DNA of 53,494 bases from Streptococcus massiliensis DSM 18628 (lineage in GTDB: Bacteria; Bacillota; Bacilli; Lactobacillales; Streptococcaceae): positions 1-53,494 of the forward strand of contig NZ_KB904409.1 in the NCBI RefSeq assembly GCF_000380065.1, given 5' to 3'. This document shows positions 28,320 to 38,182 of the stretch, in pieces; position 1 is the first letter of the stretch, and each line of letters begins with the position of its first letter. A program made the position numbers and the translations under genes. The notes beneath the pieces are model-generated. The model searched no databases. It saw only the letters and a program-made list of their open reading frames with translations, and was not told the DNA's origin.

Positions 28320-28736
28320 TTACAGGGTCAAAACCAAGACACCTGCTACAATAAGCAGAGAGCCTGCCACCAGCTTGATACTCAAGGGTTCTCCTAGAAG
28401 TACTACCCCTAGAACAATGGCAATGACCACACTCAGCTTGTCAATCGGCGCCACCCAAGAGGCTGGTGCCAGCTGCAGAGCTCGGTAGTAGCATAGCCAG
28501 GACAAGCCTGTCGCCAGGCCAGATAAAATCAGAAAGGTAAAAGGACGAGCAGCGATATGCTTAGGAAGTTGCCATTCGTGGCGCCAGCTGATGATAGCAG
28601 ACGTCACTAGTAAAATGACAACCGTCCGAATAAAGGTCGCTAAATTGCTATTCAGCCCTGCAACACCCAGCTTTCCTAAAATCGCCGTCAAGCCTGCAAA
28701 AAAAGCTGAGCCCAAGGCAAACCAAATCCAACTCAT
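28320..28736 (-). CDS. Small EamA-family membrane protein
   Basis: This 138-residue protein has four to five helices, a single EamA unit (half the usual ten-helix DMT length). It ends GSLLIVAGVLVLTL, with VVIAIVLGVVLLGEPLS preceding it, a typical EamA half. It may form dimers. The substrate is unknown. It lies between the nicotinamidase and codY on the same strand. Confidence 0.72.
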   Translation of the reverse strand: MSWIWFALGSAFFAGLTAILGKLGVAGLNSNLATFIRTVVILLVTSAIISWRHEWQLPKHIAARPFTFLILSGLATGLSWLCYYRALQLAPASWVAPIDKLSVVIAIVLGVVLLGEPLSIKLVAGSLLIVAGVLVLTL

Positions 28737-28772
28737 ACTGCCTCTTTCCTCTACTATTATTTATCTAAGAAA

Positions 28773-29561
28773 CTAGTAATCCCGCTTTTTAATCTCTTCA
28801 AAAATATCTGGAATGAGCACTTTCAAGTAAGTCCCTTTCATTCCCAGAGAGCGACTTTCGATGATCCCTGCACTTTCTAGCTTGCGAAGAGCATTAACAA
28901 TCACAGAGCGCGTAATACCAATGCGGTCTGCAATGACAGAAGCTGTCAGATGACCTTCATTACCGCTTAATTCGCTCAAGATAGCAGAAACTGCTCGCAA
29001 CTCGGAATAAGAAAGTGTATTGACCGCCATAGTTACTGCCGTCCTGCGACGAATATTTTTTTCGTCTTCTTCGCGCTGAAGGTTGAGCAGTTGAATCCCA
29101 ACTACAGTGCTGGCAATTTCAACCAAAGTTAAATCATCATTATCAAATTTTTCATCGTTGCGCCAAATAATCAAGGTTCCTAAACGAATCCCTGTCACAT
29201 GAATCGGAGCAACAGTCGTCCAGCCATCTGGAAACTCATGCTTGGTTTCAACCGGGAAAATAGATAATTCTTGATCTACATCCAAGTTTGCTTCGGTATC
29301 ATAAATCATATTAGCCGCTTGAATATAAGCTTCTGGGAAGATCTTAGTCTCAAAGAAGGCTTCAACACGTTCTGTATTGGTCTTGTAGCGCATAAAATAT
29401 CCAAGTAGGATCCCCTTGCTGTTGACAATACAGGCATTACAGTCAATAATATCTGCTAACTGCTTTGTTATAGCATTGTATGGTAATTCATCCTGTAAAG
29501 CTTCATCTGAACGCTTAAGGATCGATGTAATTTTTCTTGTTTTCTCTAATAATGTTACCAT
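28773..29561 (-). CDS. codY: GTP-sensing global transcriptional regulator CodY
   Basis: The 262-residue repressor senses branched-chain amino acids (and GTP in many Firmicutes) and controls amino acid genes. It has the N-terminal GAF domain ([29 protein letters not shown]) and the C-terminal winged helix ([36 protein letters not shown]). ATG 29561 is chosen because GAGGTGTACA precedes it. Its own promoter carries a CodY box. Confidence 0.95.
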   Translation of the reverse strand: MVTLLEKTRKITSILKRSDEALQDELPYNAITKQLADIIDCNACIVNSKGILLGYFMRYKTNTERVEAFFETKIFPEAYIQAANMIYDTEANLDVDQELSIFPVETKHEFPDGWTTVAPIHVTGIRLGTLIIWRNDEKFDNDDLTLVEIASTVVGIQLLNLQREEDEKNIRRRTAVTMAVNTLSYSELRAVSAILSELSGNEGHLTASVIADRIGITRSVIVNALRKLESAGIIESRSLGMKGTYLKVLIPDIFEEIKKRDY

Positions 29562-29586
29562 TGTACACCTCAATTTTATTCAATCC

Positions 29587-29631
29587 ATTATAGCAAATAT
29601 TCAATAAATTGACAATAATTATCTGAAAATT
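29587..29631 (-). promoter_or_regulatory. codY promoter with CodY box (autoregulation)
   Basis: TTGTCA (29610-29615), 17 bp and TATAAT (29587-29592). Directly upstream lies AATTTTCAGATAATT (29617-29631), one mismatch from the CodY consensus AATTTTCWGAAAATT. Binding next to the -35 suggests negative feedback. Confidence 0.8.
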
Positions 29632-29658
29632 CATTACTGATATACAATTTTTATACCA

Positions 29659-30873
29659 TTAGCGCCTATATTGATGCAAAAAACGAGTCATCTTTTCTTG
29701 AACTTGTGCTAATTCATCAACACGCGGTAGATAAACAATTCGGAAATGATCAGGTTCCTTCCAGTTAAATCCACGACCATGTACTAACAAAATTTTCTCT
29801 TGTTTCAAGAAATCAAGAACAAATTGTTCATCATCATCAACCTTATACATGGTGCGGTCAATTTTAGGAAAAATATAAAGTCCTGCTTTAGGTTTTACGG
29901 CTGATAAGCCCGGAATATCACTGATCGCTTCATAGATGAAATTTCTTTGTTCGTAGATACGTCCCCCCGGTAGCAAGAGTTCATCAACGGACTGATAGCC
30001 ACCAAGCGATGTTTGCACGACTTGTTGCGCTAAAACATTTGAGCAAAGACGCATGTTCGACAACATATTAAGTCCTTCAATATAGTCCTTGACATGGCGC
30101 TTGGGACCTGACAAGACCATCCAGCCTACCCGAAAACCCGCAATACGATGAGATTTAGATAAACCATTCATACTAACGCAGAAAAGGTCAGGAGCCAGAC
30201 TGGCAATGGCAATATGCTGCTCGCCGTCCATAACCAAGCGGTCGTAAATCTCATCAGCAAAGATAATCAAATCGTTCTGCCGCGCAATTTCTACGATTTC
30301 CTCTAAGATGTCCTTAGGGTAGAGCGAGCCCGTCGGATTATTAGGATTGATGACCACAATCGCCTTGGTATTAGAGGTAATCTTAGACTTAATATCATCA
30401 ATATCTGGATACCATTCTGCTTGCTCATCACAGATATAGTGCACCGCATTTCCGCCAGCGAGACTCACTGCCGCTGTCCACAAGGGATAGTCAGGCATAG
30501 GAATTAAGACTTCATCGCCGTCATCAAGTAAACCCTGCATAGACATGGTAATCAATTCACTGACCCCATTACCCAGATAAATGTCATCAATATCAACAGT
30601 TGGGAAATTTTTGAGCTGACAATATTGCATAATTGCTTTGCGAGCCGAAAAAATCCCTCTAGAATCCGAGTAACCTTCGCTGTTGCGTGCATTCATGATC
30701 AGATCATGAATCACCTCATCAGGTGCCGTAAAGTCAAATGCAGCTGGATTTCCCGTGTTGAGACGAAGAATTTTTTCGCCATTTGCGATCATACGATTTG
30801 CTTCTTCTAATACTGGGCCACGAATATCATAGGCAACATGTTCCAGTTTTGTGGATTTTTTAAATTCCTTCAT
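29659..30873 (-). CDS. alaT: PLP-dependent aminotransferase, AlaT-like
   Basis: The 404-residue fold-type I aminotransferase resembles alanine/aspartate aminotransferases of class I/II. The PLP lysine lies in MNGLSKSHRIAGFRVGWM (about residue 240); NPNNPTGSLYPKD and ADEIYDRLVM carry the Asn and Asp that hold the cofactor. It lies next to codY, as in other streptococci, and has its own promoter. AlaT is the usual name in streptococci; the keto acid preference is inferred. Confidence 0.85.
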   Translation of the reverse strand: MKEFKKSTKLEHVAYDIRGPVLEEANRMIANGEKILRLNTGNPAAFDFTAPDEVIHDLIMNARNSEGYSDSRGIFSARKAIMQYCQLKNFPTVDIDDIYLGNGVSELITMSMQGLLDDGDEVLIPMPDYPLWTAAVSLAGGNAVHYICDEQAEWYPDIDDIKSKITSNTKAIVVINPNNPTGSLYPKDILEEIVEIARQNDLIIFADEIYDRLVMDGEQHIAIASLAPDLFCVSMNGLSKSHRIAGFRVGWMVLSGPKRHVKDYIEGLNMLSNMRLCSNVLAQQVVQTSLGGYQSVDELLLPGGRIYEQRNFIYEAISDIPGLSAVKPKAGLYIFPKIDRTMYKVDDDEQFVLDFLKQEKILLVHGRGFNWKEPDHFRIVYLPRVDELAQVQEKMTRFLHQYRR

Positions 30874-30904
30874 GGTGAAACCTCGATTTTAAAGACTGTT
30901 CTTA

Positions 30905-30926
30905 ATTATACCACAGAATATTCTGT
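30905..30926 (-). promoter_or_regulatory. alaT promoter with perfect 14-bp palindrome
   Basis: The -10 TATAAT (30905-30910, TGTGGTATAAT, extended) has ACAGAATATTCTGT, a perfect palindrome at 30913-30926, two bases upstream. It would occlude the promoter if a dimeric protein bound it. The regulator is unknown. Confidence 0.5.
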
Positions 30927-30966
30927 AAAATCCAAAATTCCGCAATGAAATTCTAACGGTAATTTC

Positions 30967-30995
30967 TTTACATTTTTCATGAAAAGGATTACAAT
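30967..30995 (+). promoter_or_regulatory. Promoter of the universal stress protein gene
   Basis: TTTACA (30967-30972), 17 bp and TACAAT (30990-30995); the spacer holds TTTTTCATGAAAA, a short dyad. Confidence 0.65.
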
Positions 30996-31026
30996 ATAAG
31001 TAACAAATACATGGAGGTTATCTACT

Positions 31027-31479
31027 ATGGCTCAAAAATATGAAAATATCATGGTTGCTGTTGATGGTTCTAGCGAGTCTGAATTGGCTTTGAAAAAGGG
31101 AATTAACGTCGCCCTGCGCAACAAATCCAACCTACTCATAGCCCATGTCATTGATACTCGCGCCCTCCAAAGTGTCTCTACTTTTGACGCTGAGGTTTAT
31201 AAAGAGCTCGAAGAAGAAGCACAAAAACTAACCTCAAGCTACCAAGAAATGGCAAAAGAAGCTGGCGTTGAACAAGTCGAGGTAGTTATCGAATTTGGAA
31301 ACCCTAAAACGCTTCTTGCAACGACCATCCCAGATGAACACAAGGTGGATCTCATCATGGTTGGAGCGACTGGTCTTAATGCTTTTGAGCGGCTCTTAAT
31401 CGGTTCTTCATCTGAATACATTCTCCGTCATGCCAAAGTGGACATGTTGATTGTCCGTGATACCGAAAAGTTATTGTAA
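31027..31479 (+). CDS. Universal stress protein
   Basis: The 150-residue UspA-family protein contains NIMVAVDGSSESELALKKG at the start and the ATP-binding motif MVGATGLNAFERLLIGSSSE near 115-133, the G-2x-G-9x-G(S/T) form of ATP-binding Usp proteins. ATG has GGAGG eight bases ahead. It is a single gene and shares its terminator with the convergent HAD gene. Confidence 0.92.
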   Translation: MAQKYENIMVAVDGSSESELALKKGINVALRNKSNLLIAHVIDTRALQSVSTFDAEVYKELEEEAQKLTSSYQEMAKEAGVEQVEVVIEFGNPKTLLATTIPDEHKVDLIMVGATGLNAFERLLIGSSSEYILRHAKVDMLIVRDTEKLL

Positions 31480-31483
31480 AAAT

Positions 31484-31516
31484 AAAATCTCAGTCTTTCA
31501 AGACTGAGATTTTTCT
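31484..31516. terminator. Bidirectional terminator between usp and the HAD gene
   Basis: AAAATCTCAGTCTT and AAGACTGAGATTTTT form a strong stem with T runs on both sides. The stem overlaps the stop codon of the HAD fusion gene. Confidence 0.85.
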
Positions 31517-32904
31517 GTTTCTGCTGCTATGCTTTGATTGCGCTGATAGGCACGAATTTGTCGCTCTAACTCTGCTTTGATAGCAGGCTCTGGCGCATAC
31601 TTTTCTTCCCAATCATCAGGTTTGAGAATTTTATGGGTCACTGGGTCAAAGTGCGCTTTTCCATCTGGAAAGATTTTCCCCATATTGGCCTGATGCACGA
31701 TATCAAAAATCCGTTCAGGATCCACTCCCATAAGAGCAAAACTTCCATAGGTAAAGTAAAGAAGGTCAATTAGAGCATCTACTTGCCCCGTCAGTGAAAC
31801 TTCTGCTTTTTTCTTACTTTTCACCTTTGTTTGTGCTTTATCTAAAGCGGCATGAAGTTGACGAATTGCAGCATCAAACTCTTCTTCACCCTGACTAGCT
31901 GCCTGAACAAACTCAACTAACTCTTCAAGTTTAAAATCGGCGCGATGAATTGCATCTTGATTGCTCCAAACGATCGGCTCTTCCTGAGTGCTCTCGTCCA
32001 TAAGTCCATGAAATTCTTTAACCTTATTGAAATGGGGGTCGCTGCTGACAAAAACTTTCTCACTAGCTAAAATTCCAAAATGTTCTAGTGCCCTATGAAT
32101 ACCGTCTTGACTATTACTGCTCGTTGTGTGTTTGGCTATTTCTTTAACTTTAGAAGTCCCATTTCCCATAGCGATAGACAGTCCAACACCAGATAACATT
32201 TCTAAGTCATTGTCCGAATCACCGAAAGCCATCACCTGACTGATGTCAAAACCGAACTCTTCCCCAATTCGCTTAATTCCCTCAAGTTTTGAGGTTCCTT
32301 GATTGATAATATCGGATGCGTAAGGGCTGCTACGAGTAAACTTGAGTTCAGGAAATTGTTCAGCTACCTGTTCACTTTCTTGAGGGGTTGCCAGCATCAG
32401 CACTTGATAAATAGGCTGGCGCGACAAAGCTGAAAGTTCTTGAGTATTTTGAGGCACTACCTTTCCAATCAAGCGGTTAAAGCCATTGGTCACACTTTTA
32501 ACCAATTTCTTGGGCACAAAACGGCTACTCCATTGAGAAACTGGACTAAGCCCAAAACTCATGATCCTACTACCGAATACACCGTCCCTAGTTCCTAGAG
32601 CAATTTCCTTACGATTTTTTCGTGCATAAGCGATTAACTGCTGCAAATGCTGCTTATCAATCGGCGTCGCCGAAATAACCTTATCACGCGAGAAAATATA
32701 TTGACCATTATAGGTAACAGCAAAATCTAACTGAAGTTGCTCCATAAAGGGGCGGACGAAAAAAGGGCCTCGACCTGTGGCTAAACCGACTAAAATCCCT
32801 TGTTCTTTTAAACTATGAATGGCTTTTTCCGTTGACTTAAGCACCGTTCGACTGTCATTGATTAGTGTTCCGTCAATATCAAAAAAGACTGCTTTTATTT
32901 CCAA
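31498..32904 (-). CDS. Cof-type HAD phosphatase fused to an all-alpha NTP pyrophosphohydrolase
   Basis: Residues 1-270 of 468 are a HAD-IIB (Cof) phosphatase: FFDIDGTL, motif III Lys region TSKLEGIKRI, GDSDNDLEML (motif IV) and the cap between. Residues about 290-440 form an all-alpha domain of the MazG/PRA-PH type: VKEFHGLMD, an acidic helix EEEFDAAIRQLHAALD, GQVDALIDLLYFTYGSF and HQANMGKIFPDGK. Joint action on non-canonical nucleotides (cleave to NMP, then remove the phosphate) is plausible. TTG appears to be the start codon, with no strong ribosome binding site. Confidence 0.75.
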   Translation of the reverse strand: MEIKAVFFDIDGTLINDSRTVLKSTEKAIHSLKEQGILVGLATGRGPFFVRPFMEQLQLDFAVTYNGQYIFSRDKVISATPIDKQHLQQLIAYARKNRKEIALGTRDGVFGSRIMSFGLSPVSQWSSRFVPKKLVKSVTNGFNRLIGKVVPQNTQELSALSRQPIYQVLMLATPQESEQVAEQFPELKFTRSSPYASDIINQGTSKLEGIKRIGEEFGFDISQVMAFGDSDNDLEMLSGVGLSIAMGNGTSKVKEIAKHTTSSNSQDGIHRALEHFGILASEKVFVSSDPHFNKVKEFHGLMDESTQEEPIVWSNQDAIHRADFKLEELVEFVQAASQGEEEFDAAIRQLHAALDKAQTKVKSKKKAEVSLTGQVDALIDLLYFTYGSFALMGVDPERIFDIVHQANMGKIFPDGKAHFDPVTHKILKPDDWEEKYAPEPAIKAELERQIRAYQRNQSIAAETEKSQS

Positions 32905-32968
32905 TTCTTCTATTCACTTTCTTTTATTGTACAATAAATTATATCATATTTAGGAAAGTTCCTCACGA

Positions 32969-33070
32969 ATGAGAACGAAAATTCTTGTATTCCACACTGG
33001 TGAAACTATTCCCAACTATGAGAAGATTGAAATTCTAAAAAGCGACTACATCCATATTTTCATAATATAA
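32969..33070 (+). CDS. Possible small ORF, 33 aa
   Basis: ATG at 32969-32971 opens a 33-residue frame, MRTKILVFHTGETIPNYEKI and on, with AGGAAAG ten bases upstream. It ends at the first bases of the terminator at 33068-33101. There is a promoter-like TATATCAT upstream but no -35. It could be a gene remnant and not a functional peptide. Confidence 0.25.
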   Translation: MRTKILVFHTGETIPNYEKIEILKSDYIHIFII

Positions 33071-33101
33071 AAACTGGAATTTCTTCATTTTCCAGTTTTT
33101 T
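33068..33101. terminator. Terminator downstream of dinB (both strands)
   Basis: AAAACTGGAA, loop and TTCCAGTTTTTT, between the dinB stop and the small open frame upstream of it; usable in both directions. Confidence 0.75.
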
Positions 33102-33110
33102 ATATTATAT

Positions 33111-34178
33111 TCATTCTGCCAACCCTGTAACAGTAACTCCCAGCAGGCGAACGCCGCGCGGTTGCTCTTCCAGTTCGTCATAAAGGGCGTGCGCGACCCG
33201 CTCAATCAGCTCCGCCTGATTAGTGGCAAGGCTCAAACTCCGCCGCTTGGTCAAGGTTGAGAAATCAGCGTAGCGGATTTTAAGAACAATGGTTCGCCCC
33301 TGTTTTTGATGCTTGGTGAGACCAGCCGCCACCTTCTGCGCCAGCAAGGTCAGCTCTTTTTTGATGTCTTCTTCATCATAGAGCAATTTTTTATAGGTTC
33401 GCTCCTTACCGATAGACTTACGAATACGATTGCTTTTGACCGGCGAATTACTGATGCCACGCGCTTTGCGATAGAGGTCAAAACCGAAACGCCCAAACTT
33501 GTCTATCAAGGTCATTTCAGGAATTTCCAGCAAATCAGCCCCCGTAAAAACCTGCATGTCATGTAATTTTTCCACTGTCTTTTTGCCTACACCGTGAAAC
33601 TTGGCGATATCCATTGCCGCCAGAAACTCCTGTGCATCCTCTGGTCGAATGACCGTCAGCCCGTGCGGTTTCTCATAATCGCTGGCAATCTTGGCTAAAA
33701 ATTTATTATAGGAAACACCCGCCGAGCTGGTTAAATGCAGCTCGTTCCAAATATCATGCTGAATGAGCCGTGCAATCTTGACCGCCGACTTGATTCCCAG
33801 TTTATTTTTGGTGACGTCCAGATAGGCCTCATCAATACTCATAGGCTCAATCAAGTCCGTATAACGCTTAAAAATCTCACGAATTTGCAGCCCAACGGCT
33901 TGATACTTCTCATAATTTCCCGAAATGAAAACCGCCTGCGGACAGCGCTCATAGGCTTCTTTTGAGCTCATAGCCGAGTGCACGCCGAACTTGCGCGCCT
34001 CATAATTGCAGGTCGAAACCACGCCGCGCCCGCCCGTCAAGCGCGGGTCGCTCCCGACAATCACAGGCTTGCCCTTAAGAGAAGGATTGTCCCGCTCTTC
34101 AATGGCAGCAAAAAAGGCATCCATGTCGATATGAATGATTTTTCTGGATGTGTCATTGATAAGCGGAAAAATCAGCAT
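33111..34178 (-). CDS. dinB: DNA polymerase IV
   Basis: The 355-residue Y-family translesion polymerase carries [17 protein letters not shown] with catalytic Asp residues, the second catalytic pair in [12 protein letters not shown], and [15 protein letters not shown] (thumb HhH). The little-finger domain spans 240-345. ATG is preceded by AAAGGGGG. Being beside pflB fits the order that I recall from sanguinis-group streptococci. No canonical SOS box is obvious in the upstream region. Confidence 0.93.
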   Translation of the reverse strand: MLIFPLINDTSRKIIHIDMDAFFAAIEERDNPSLKGKPVIVGSDPRLTGGRGVVSTCNYEARKFGVHSAMSSKEAYERCPQAVFISGNYEKYQAVGLQIREIFKRYTDLIEPMSIDEAYLDVTKNKLGIKSAVKIARLIQHDIWNELHLTSSAGVSYNKFLAKIASDYEKPHGLTVIRPEDAQEFLAAMDIAKFHGVGKKTVEKLHDMQVFTGADLLEIPEMTLIDKFGRFGFDLYRKARGISNSPVKSNRIRKSIGKERTYKKLLYDEEDIKKELTLLAQKVAAGLTKHQKQGRTIVLKIRYADFSTLTKRRSLSLATNQAELIERVAHALYDELEEQPRGVRLLGVTVTGLAE

Positions 34179-34327
34179 GCTGCCCCCTTTAACAGAAATT
34201 CTCTTTCCATTATACGCTTTTCTGAAAGATTTGAAAAAGATTTACTATTTACAAAAATATAGTACAAAATTCTTGAAAAATTAAAATCTGTATTATAAAA
34301 GAAAGTGTTGTAATTCCCTATTTTGCT

Positions 34328-34356
34328 TTGTGAAAACGATTACTATATGATATACT
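34328..34356 (+). promoter_or_regulatory. pflB promoter with CcpA cre site over the -35
   Basis: TTGTGA (34328-34333), 17 bp and TATACT (34351-34356). GTGAAAACGATTAC (34330-34343) fits the cre consensus in 12 of 14 positions and covers the -35. This suggests glucose repression of pyruvate formate-lyase, as is known for streptococci. Confidence 0.7.
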
Positions 34357-34409
34357 GTATCCATAAGTGTAACAGTTCTTGTTACTAGAAAGTCAAAAGA
34401 GGAAAAAAT

Positions 34410-36728
34410 ATGGTTGTAAAAACAGTCGTTGAAGCACAGGATATTTTCGCAAAAGCTTGGGAAGGCTTTAAAGGCGAAGATTGGAAAGAAAAAGCAAGCG
34501 TATCTCGCTTTGTTCAAGCAAACTATACTCCATACGACGGAGATGAAAGTTTCTTAGCAGGGCCAACTGAGCGCTCTCTTCACATTAAAAAAATTATTGA
34601 AGAAACGAAAGCTCACTATGAAGAGACTCGTTTCCCTATGGATACAGACCGTGTAGCGTCTATTTCTGATCTACCTGCAGGTTACATTGACAAGGATAAT
34701 GAAGTTATCTTTGGTCTCCAAAACTCTGAACTTTTCCGCCTTAATTTCATGCCAAAAGGTGGTATTCGTATGGCTGAGACCACTTTGAAAGAAAATGGTT
34801 ATGAACCAGATCCTAAATTGCATGAAATTTTCACTAAATATGCTACAACTGTAAATGACGGTATTTTCCGCGCTTACACTTCAAACATTCGTCGTGCTCG
34901 CCATGCTCATACCGTAACAGGTTTGCCAGACGCATATTCTCGCGGACGGATCATCGGTGTTTACACACGTCTTGCTCTTTATGGAGCCGACTACCTTATG
35001 GCTGAAAAAGTTGCTGACTGGAATGCTTTGACAGACATTGACGAAGAAACAATCCGTTTGCGTGAAGAAATCAATTTGCAACACCAAGCACTGCAACAAG
35101 TTGTGAAACTGGGTGACCTTTACGGTGTTGACGTTCGTCGTCCGGCCTTTGACACAAAAGAAGCTATTCAATGGACAAATATTGCTTTCATGGCAGTATG
35201 TCGTGTCATCAATGGTGCAGCTACTTCTCTTGGACGTGTGCCAATCGTTCTTGACATCTATGCTGAACGTGACCTTGCTCGCGGTACTTATACTGAAAGC
35301 GAAATCCAAGAATTTGTTGATGATTTTGTATTGAAACTTCGTACTGTAAAATTTGCTCGTACAAAAGCCTATGACCAACTTTACTCAGGAGACCCAACTT
35401 TCATCACAACTTCTATGGCTGGTATGGGAAATGACGGTCGTCACCGTGTTACCAAAATGGACTACCGTTTCTTGAACACACTTGACAACGTTGGTAACTC
35501 TCCAGAACCAAACTTGACAGTTCTTTGGACTGACAAATTGCCATATGCCTTCCGTCACTACTGCATGCACATGAGCCACAAACACTCTTCAATCCAATAC
35601 GAAGGTGTAACAACCATGGCCAAAGACGGTTATGGCGAAATGAGCTGTATCTCATGTTGTGTGTCTCCGCTTGACCCAGAAAATGAAGAACAACGTCACA
35701 ATATCCAGTACTTCGGTGCTCGTGTAAATGTGCTGAAAGCTCTGCTTACAGGTCTCAATGGTGGTTACGATGATGTGCACAAAGACTACAAAGTATTCGA
35801 CATTGACCCAATTACTTCTGATGTCCTTGACTTTGATGAAGTAAAAGCTAACTTTGAAAAATCTCTTGACTGGTTGACTGACACTTATGTAGATGCTTTG
35901 AACATCATCCACTACATGACTGACAAGTACAACTATGAAGCAGTACAAATGGCCTTCTTGCCAACTCACCAACGGGCTAACATGGGATTTGGTATCTGTG
36001 GATTTGCAAATACAGTTGATACCTTGGCAGCTATCAAGTATGCTACTGTAAAACCAATCCGTGATGAAAATGGCTATATCTACGACTACGAAACAATCGG
36101 CGAGTACCCACGTTGGGGTGAAGATGACCCTCGTTCTAACGAACTGGCTGAATGGTTGATTGAGGCTTACACAACTCGTCTACGTAGCCACAAACTCTAC
36201 AAGAACGCAGAAGCTACTGTATCACTTCTTACGATCACTTCAAACGTTGCTTACTCTAAACAAACTGGTAACTCACCGGTTCACCGCGGAGTATACCTCA
36301 ACGAAGACGGTACAGTCAACACAAGCAAGCTCGAATTCTTCTCACCAGGTGCTAACCCATCTAATAAGGCCAAAGGTGGCTGGTTGCAAAACCTCAACTC
36401 TCTCGCTAGCCTTGACTTTGGTTACGCAGCTGACGGTATCTCACTCACTACGCAAGTATCTCCACGTGCTCTTGGTAAGACTCGTGAAGAACAAGTTGAT
36501 AATCTCGTAACGATCCTTGACGGTTACTTTGAAAATGGTGGACAACACGTCAACTTGAACGTTATGGACTTGTCAGATGTCTATGACAAGATCATGGCTG
36601 GTGAAGATGTTATCGTTCGTATCTCTGGTTACTGTGTAAACACTAAATATCTCACACCAGAACAAAAAACAGAATTGACTCAACGTGTCTTCCACGAAGT
36701 GCTTTCAGTGGACGATGCACTTAGCTAA
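34410..36728 (+). CDS. pflB: Formate C-acetyltransferase (pyruvate formate-lyase)
   Basis: The 772-residue glycyl-radical enzyme converts pyruvate and CoA to acetyl-CoA and formate under anaerobic conditions. The catalytic Cys pair is in [10 protein letters not shown] (Cys416-Cys417), and the radical glycine is Gly740 in VRISGYCV near the C-terminus. It needs the activating enzyme PflA, which is not in this window. Formate, acetate and ethanol production follow. The start has AGAGGAAAAA ahead. Confidence 0.96.
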   Translation: MVVKTVVEAQDIFAKAWEGFKGEDWKEKASVSRFVQANYTPYDGDESFLAGPTERSLHIKKIIEETKAHYEETRFPMDTDRVASISDLPAGYIDKDNEVIFGLQNSELFRLNFMPKGGIRMAETTLKENGYEPDPKLHEIFTKYATTVNDGIFRAYTSNIRRARHAHTVTGLPDAYSRGRIIGVYTRLALYGADYLMAEKVADWNALTDIDEETIRLREEINLQHQALQQVVKLGDLYGVDVRRPAFDTKEAIQWTNIAFMAVCRVINGAATSLGRVPIVLDIYAERDLARGTYTESEIQEFVDDFVLKLRTVKFARTKAYDQLYSGDPTFITTSMAGMGNDGRHRVTKMDYRFLNTLDNVGNSPEPNLTVLWTDKLPYAFRHYCMHMSHKHSSIQYEGVTTMAKDGYGEMSCISCCVSPLDPENEEQRHNIQYFGARVNVLKALLTGLNGGYDDVHKDYKVFDIDPITSDVLDFDEVKANFEKSLDWLTDTYVDALNIIHYMTDKYNYEAVQMAFLPTHQRANMGFGICGFANTVDTLAAIKYATVKPIRDENGYIYDYETIGEYPRWGEDDPRSNELAEWLIEAYTTRLRSHKLYKNAEATVSLLTITSNVAYSKQTGNSPVHRGVYLNEDGTVNTSKLEFFSPGANPSNKAKGGWLQNLNSLASLDFGYAADGISLTTQVSPRALGKTREEQVDNLVTILDGYFENGGQHVNLNVMDLSDVYDKIMAGEDVIVRISGYCVNTKYLTPEQKTELTQRVFHEVLSVDDALS

Positions 36729-36747
36729 GAATTTAGCAAAAGTACTG

Positions 36748-36782
36748 AAAAACTCTATCTCTTTCTAGCGGATAGAGTTTTC
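36748..36782 (+). terminator. pflB terminator
   Basis: AAAACTCTATC, loop and GATAGAGTTTTCT follow the pflB stop. Confidence 0.8.
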
Positions 36783-36834
36783 TCTTGCTCATTTTTTTGG
36801 TATAATAAATTTAATACGGATAAAGGATTAGACC

Positions 36835-37602
36835 ATGACTGAACGGACACATGTAGACCGCGTGATTGATGTGGCGATGTTAGCAGGGGCTCTGCTCATT
36901 CAAAGCGGCTCAGAAATCTATCGGGTAGAAGACACCATGATTCGGATTGCGCACTCTCAAGGCATCAAGGATTTGAATGTCCTAGCCATGCCTGCTGCAA
37001 TTTTTGTCTCGATTGAGCAAACCAATCTTTCGCGCATGAAACGCATTCTATCTTCATCTTATAATATCGAGAAGGTCTGTGATGTCAATCAGATCTCACG
37101 TCAATTAGCCAGTGGCGAGATTGGCTTAGAAGAGGCTTATCAAACCTTGCAAGGGTTGAAAGAAAAACCTCTGCCCTACAAATCTCTACAGACCTTGGCG
37201 GCAGCTACTATCGCTGCTCCCTTTTTCTCAGTCATGTTCGGCGGAAATTTTGCGGACGCTTTAGGAGCAATTATCGCTACCTTCCTTGGATTTCTGGTCT
37301 ATATGGGCATGGAAAAATCGGCTAGAATTCCTTTTGTGTCAGCATTTTTAGGCGCTCTCACCTTTACCATAATTGGACTGATCTGGTCTCACTTTTACCC
37401 TGCTGAGACGCATGTGGACTGGATTATGGCTGGCTGTGTCATGCCTTTTGTCCCCGGGATTGCTCTTACTAATGCTGTTCGCGACCTTATGACTAATCAT
37501 CTCAACACCGGCATGAGTAAGCTCTTTGAAAGTACTCTTATTATCTTTGCCCTTGGAGCCGGAACCACTCTGGGCATTCTCCTAATGAACCAAATCCTAT
37601 GA
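36835..37602 (+). CDS. Threonine/serine exporter, large subunit (ThrE N-terminal type)
   Basis: The 255-residue protein carries the N-terminal cytoplasmic region (RVIDVAMLAGALLIQSGSEI) and then about five membrane segments (about 125-255), including the conserved SVMFGGNFADALGAI and FVPGIALTNAVRDLM. It forms a pair with the next gene, the split form of the threonine/serine exporter (ThrE-like, DUF1212/PF06738 plus PF12821). The start is preceded by TAAAGGA and by an extended -10 TTGGTATAAT (36801-36806). Substrate is inferred from family. Confidence 0.85.
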   Translation: MTERTHVDRVIDVAMLAGALLIQSGSEIYRVEDTMIRIAHSQGIKDLNVLAMPAAIFVSIEQTNLSRMKRILSSSYNIEKVCDVNQISRQLASGEIGLEEAYQTLQGLKEKPLPYKSLQTLAAATIAAPFFSVMFGGNFADALGAIIATFLGFLVYMGMEKSARIPFVSAFLGALTFTIIGLIWSHFYPAETHVDWIMAGCVMPFVPGIALTNAVRDLMTNHLNTGMSKLFESTLIIFALGAGTTLGILLMNQIL

Positions 37603-38048
37603 ATCTAGCAATTTTACTCCTACAAGCTATTTCTAGCTTTATCGCTATCTGGGCTTTCCTGATCGTGCTCAACATCCAAAAGAGCATGCTAATTCCAGCT
37701 TCTGTTATCGGTATGGTTACTTGGATGATTTACTATGTCCTAAAGGAACCGACTAATGTCATTGTTGCAACTTTTATTGCTGCTGTTGTCGGCTCTTCTA
37801 TTAGCCAAATTGTCAGCATCAAGCTGCGCACTCCAACTATCGTTTTTGCCATCGCTATCCTTGCACCATTAGTACCTGGCTACCTGTCCTACCGAACGAC
37901 TACCCTTTTTGTAAATGGTAATTATAGTCAAGCTGTTGTATCAGCTATTTTGGTTATTATTCTCGCCCTAGCTATTTCGATTGGAATGGCTAGTGGAACT
38001 ATCGTGCTTAAGCTTTATCGGCGAAACAAACGGAAAAATCTAAAATAG
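37599..38048 (+). CDS. Threonine/serine exporter, small subunit (ThrE_2)
   Basis: The 149-residue membrane protein has four to five helices and the ThrE_2 motif FAIAILAPLVPGYLSYRTT, a PLVPG-type loop matching the FVPG loop of its partner. The start overlaps the stop of the large subunit gene by 4 bp (coupled). Confidence 0.85.
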   Translation: MNLAILLLQAISSFIAIWAFLIVLNIQKSMLIPASVIGMVTWMIYYVLKEPTNVIVATFIAAVVGSSISQIVSIKLRTPTIVFAIAILAPLVPGYLSYRTTTLFVNGNYSQAVVSAILVIILALAISIGMASGTIVLKLYRRNKRKNLK

Positions 38049-38053
38049 CAAAA

Positions 38054-38080
38054 GAGGATTAGACACTTGTCTGATCCTTG
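38054..38080 (+). terminator. Hairpin after the thrE pair
   Basis: AGGATTAGAC-ACTT-GTCTGATCCTTGTCTATTT forms a stem with a modest T tail. Confidence 0.55.
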
Positions 38081-38182
38081 TCTATTTCCTGAGAGTATTT
38101 TTTACCTGCCTTTTTTCGTGAAATATGATAGAATAAGTAGGAAATACTCTTAGTTTTCAAACTAAGTGAACGAGGTTTACTA

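Noticed and set aside
35113-35972. Open frames opposite or overlapping pflB
   Set aside because: The pflB frame is complete with its catalytic residues; the other frames are codon-bias shadows.
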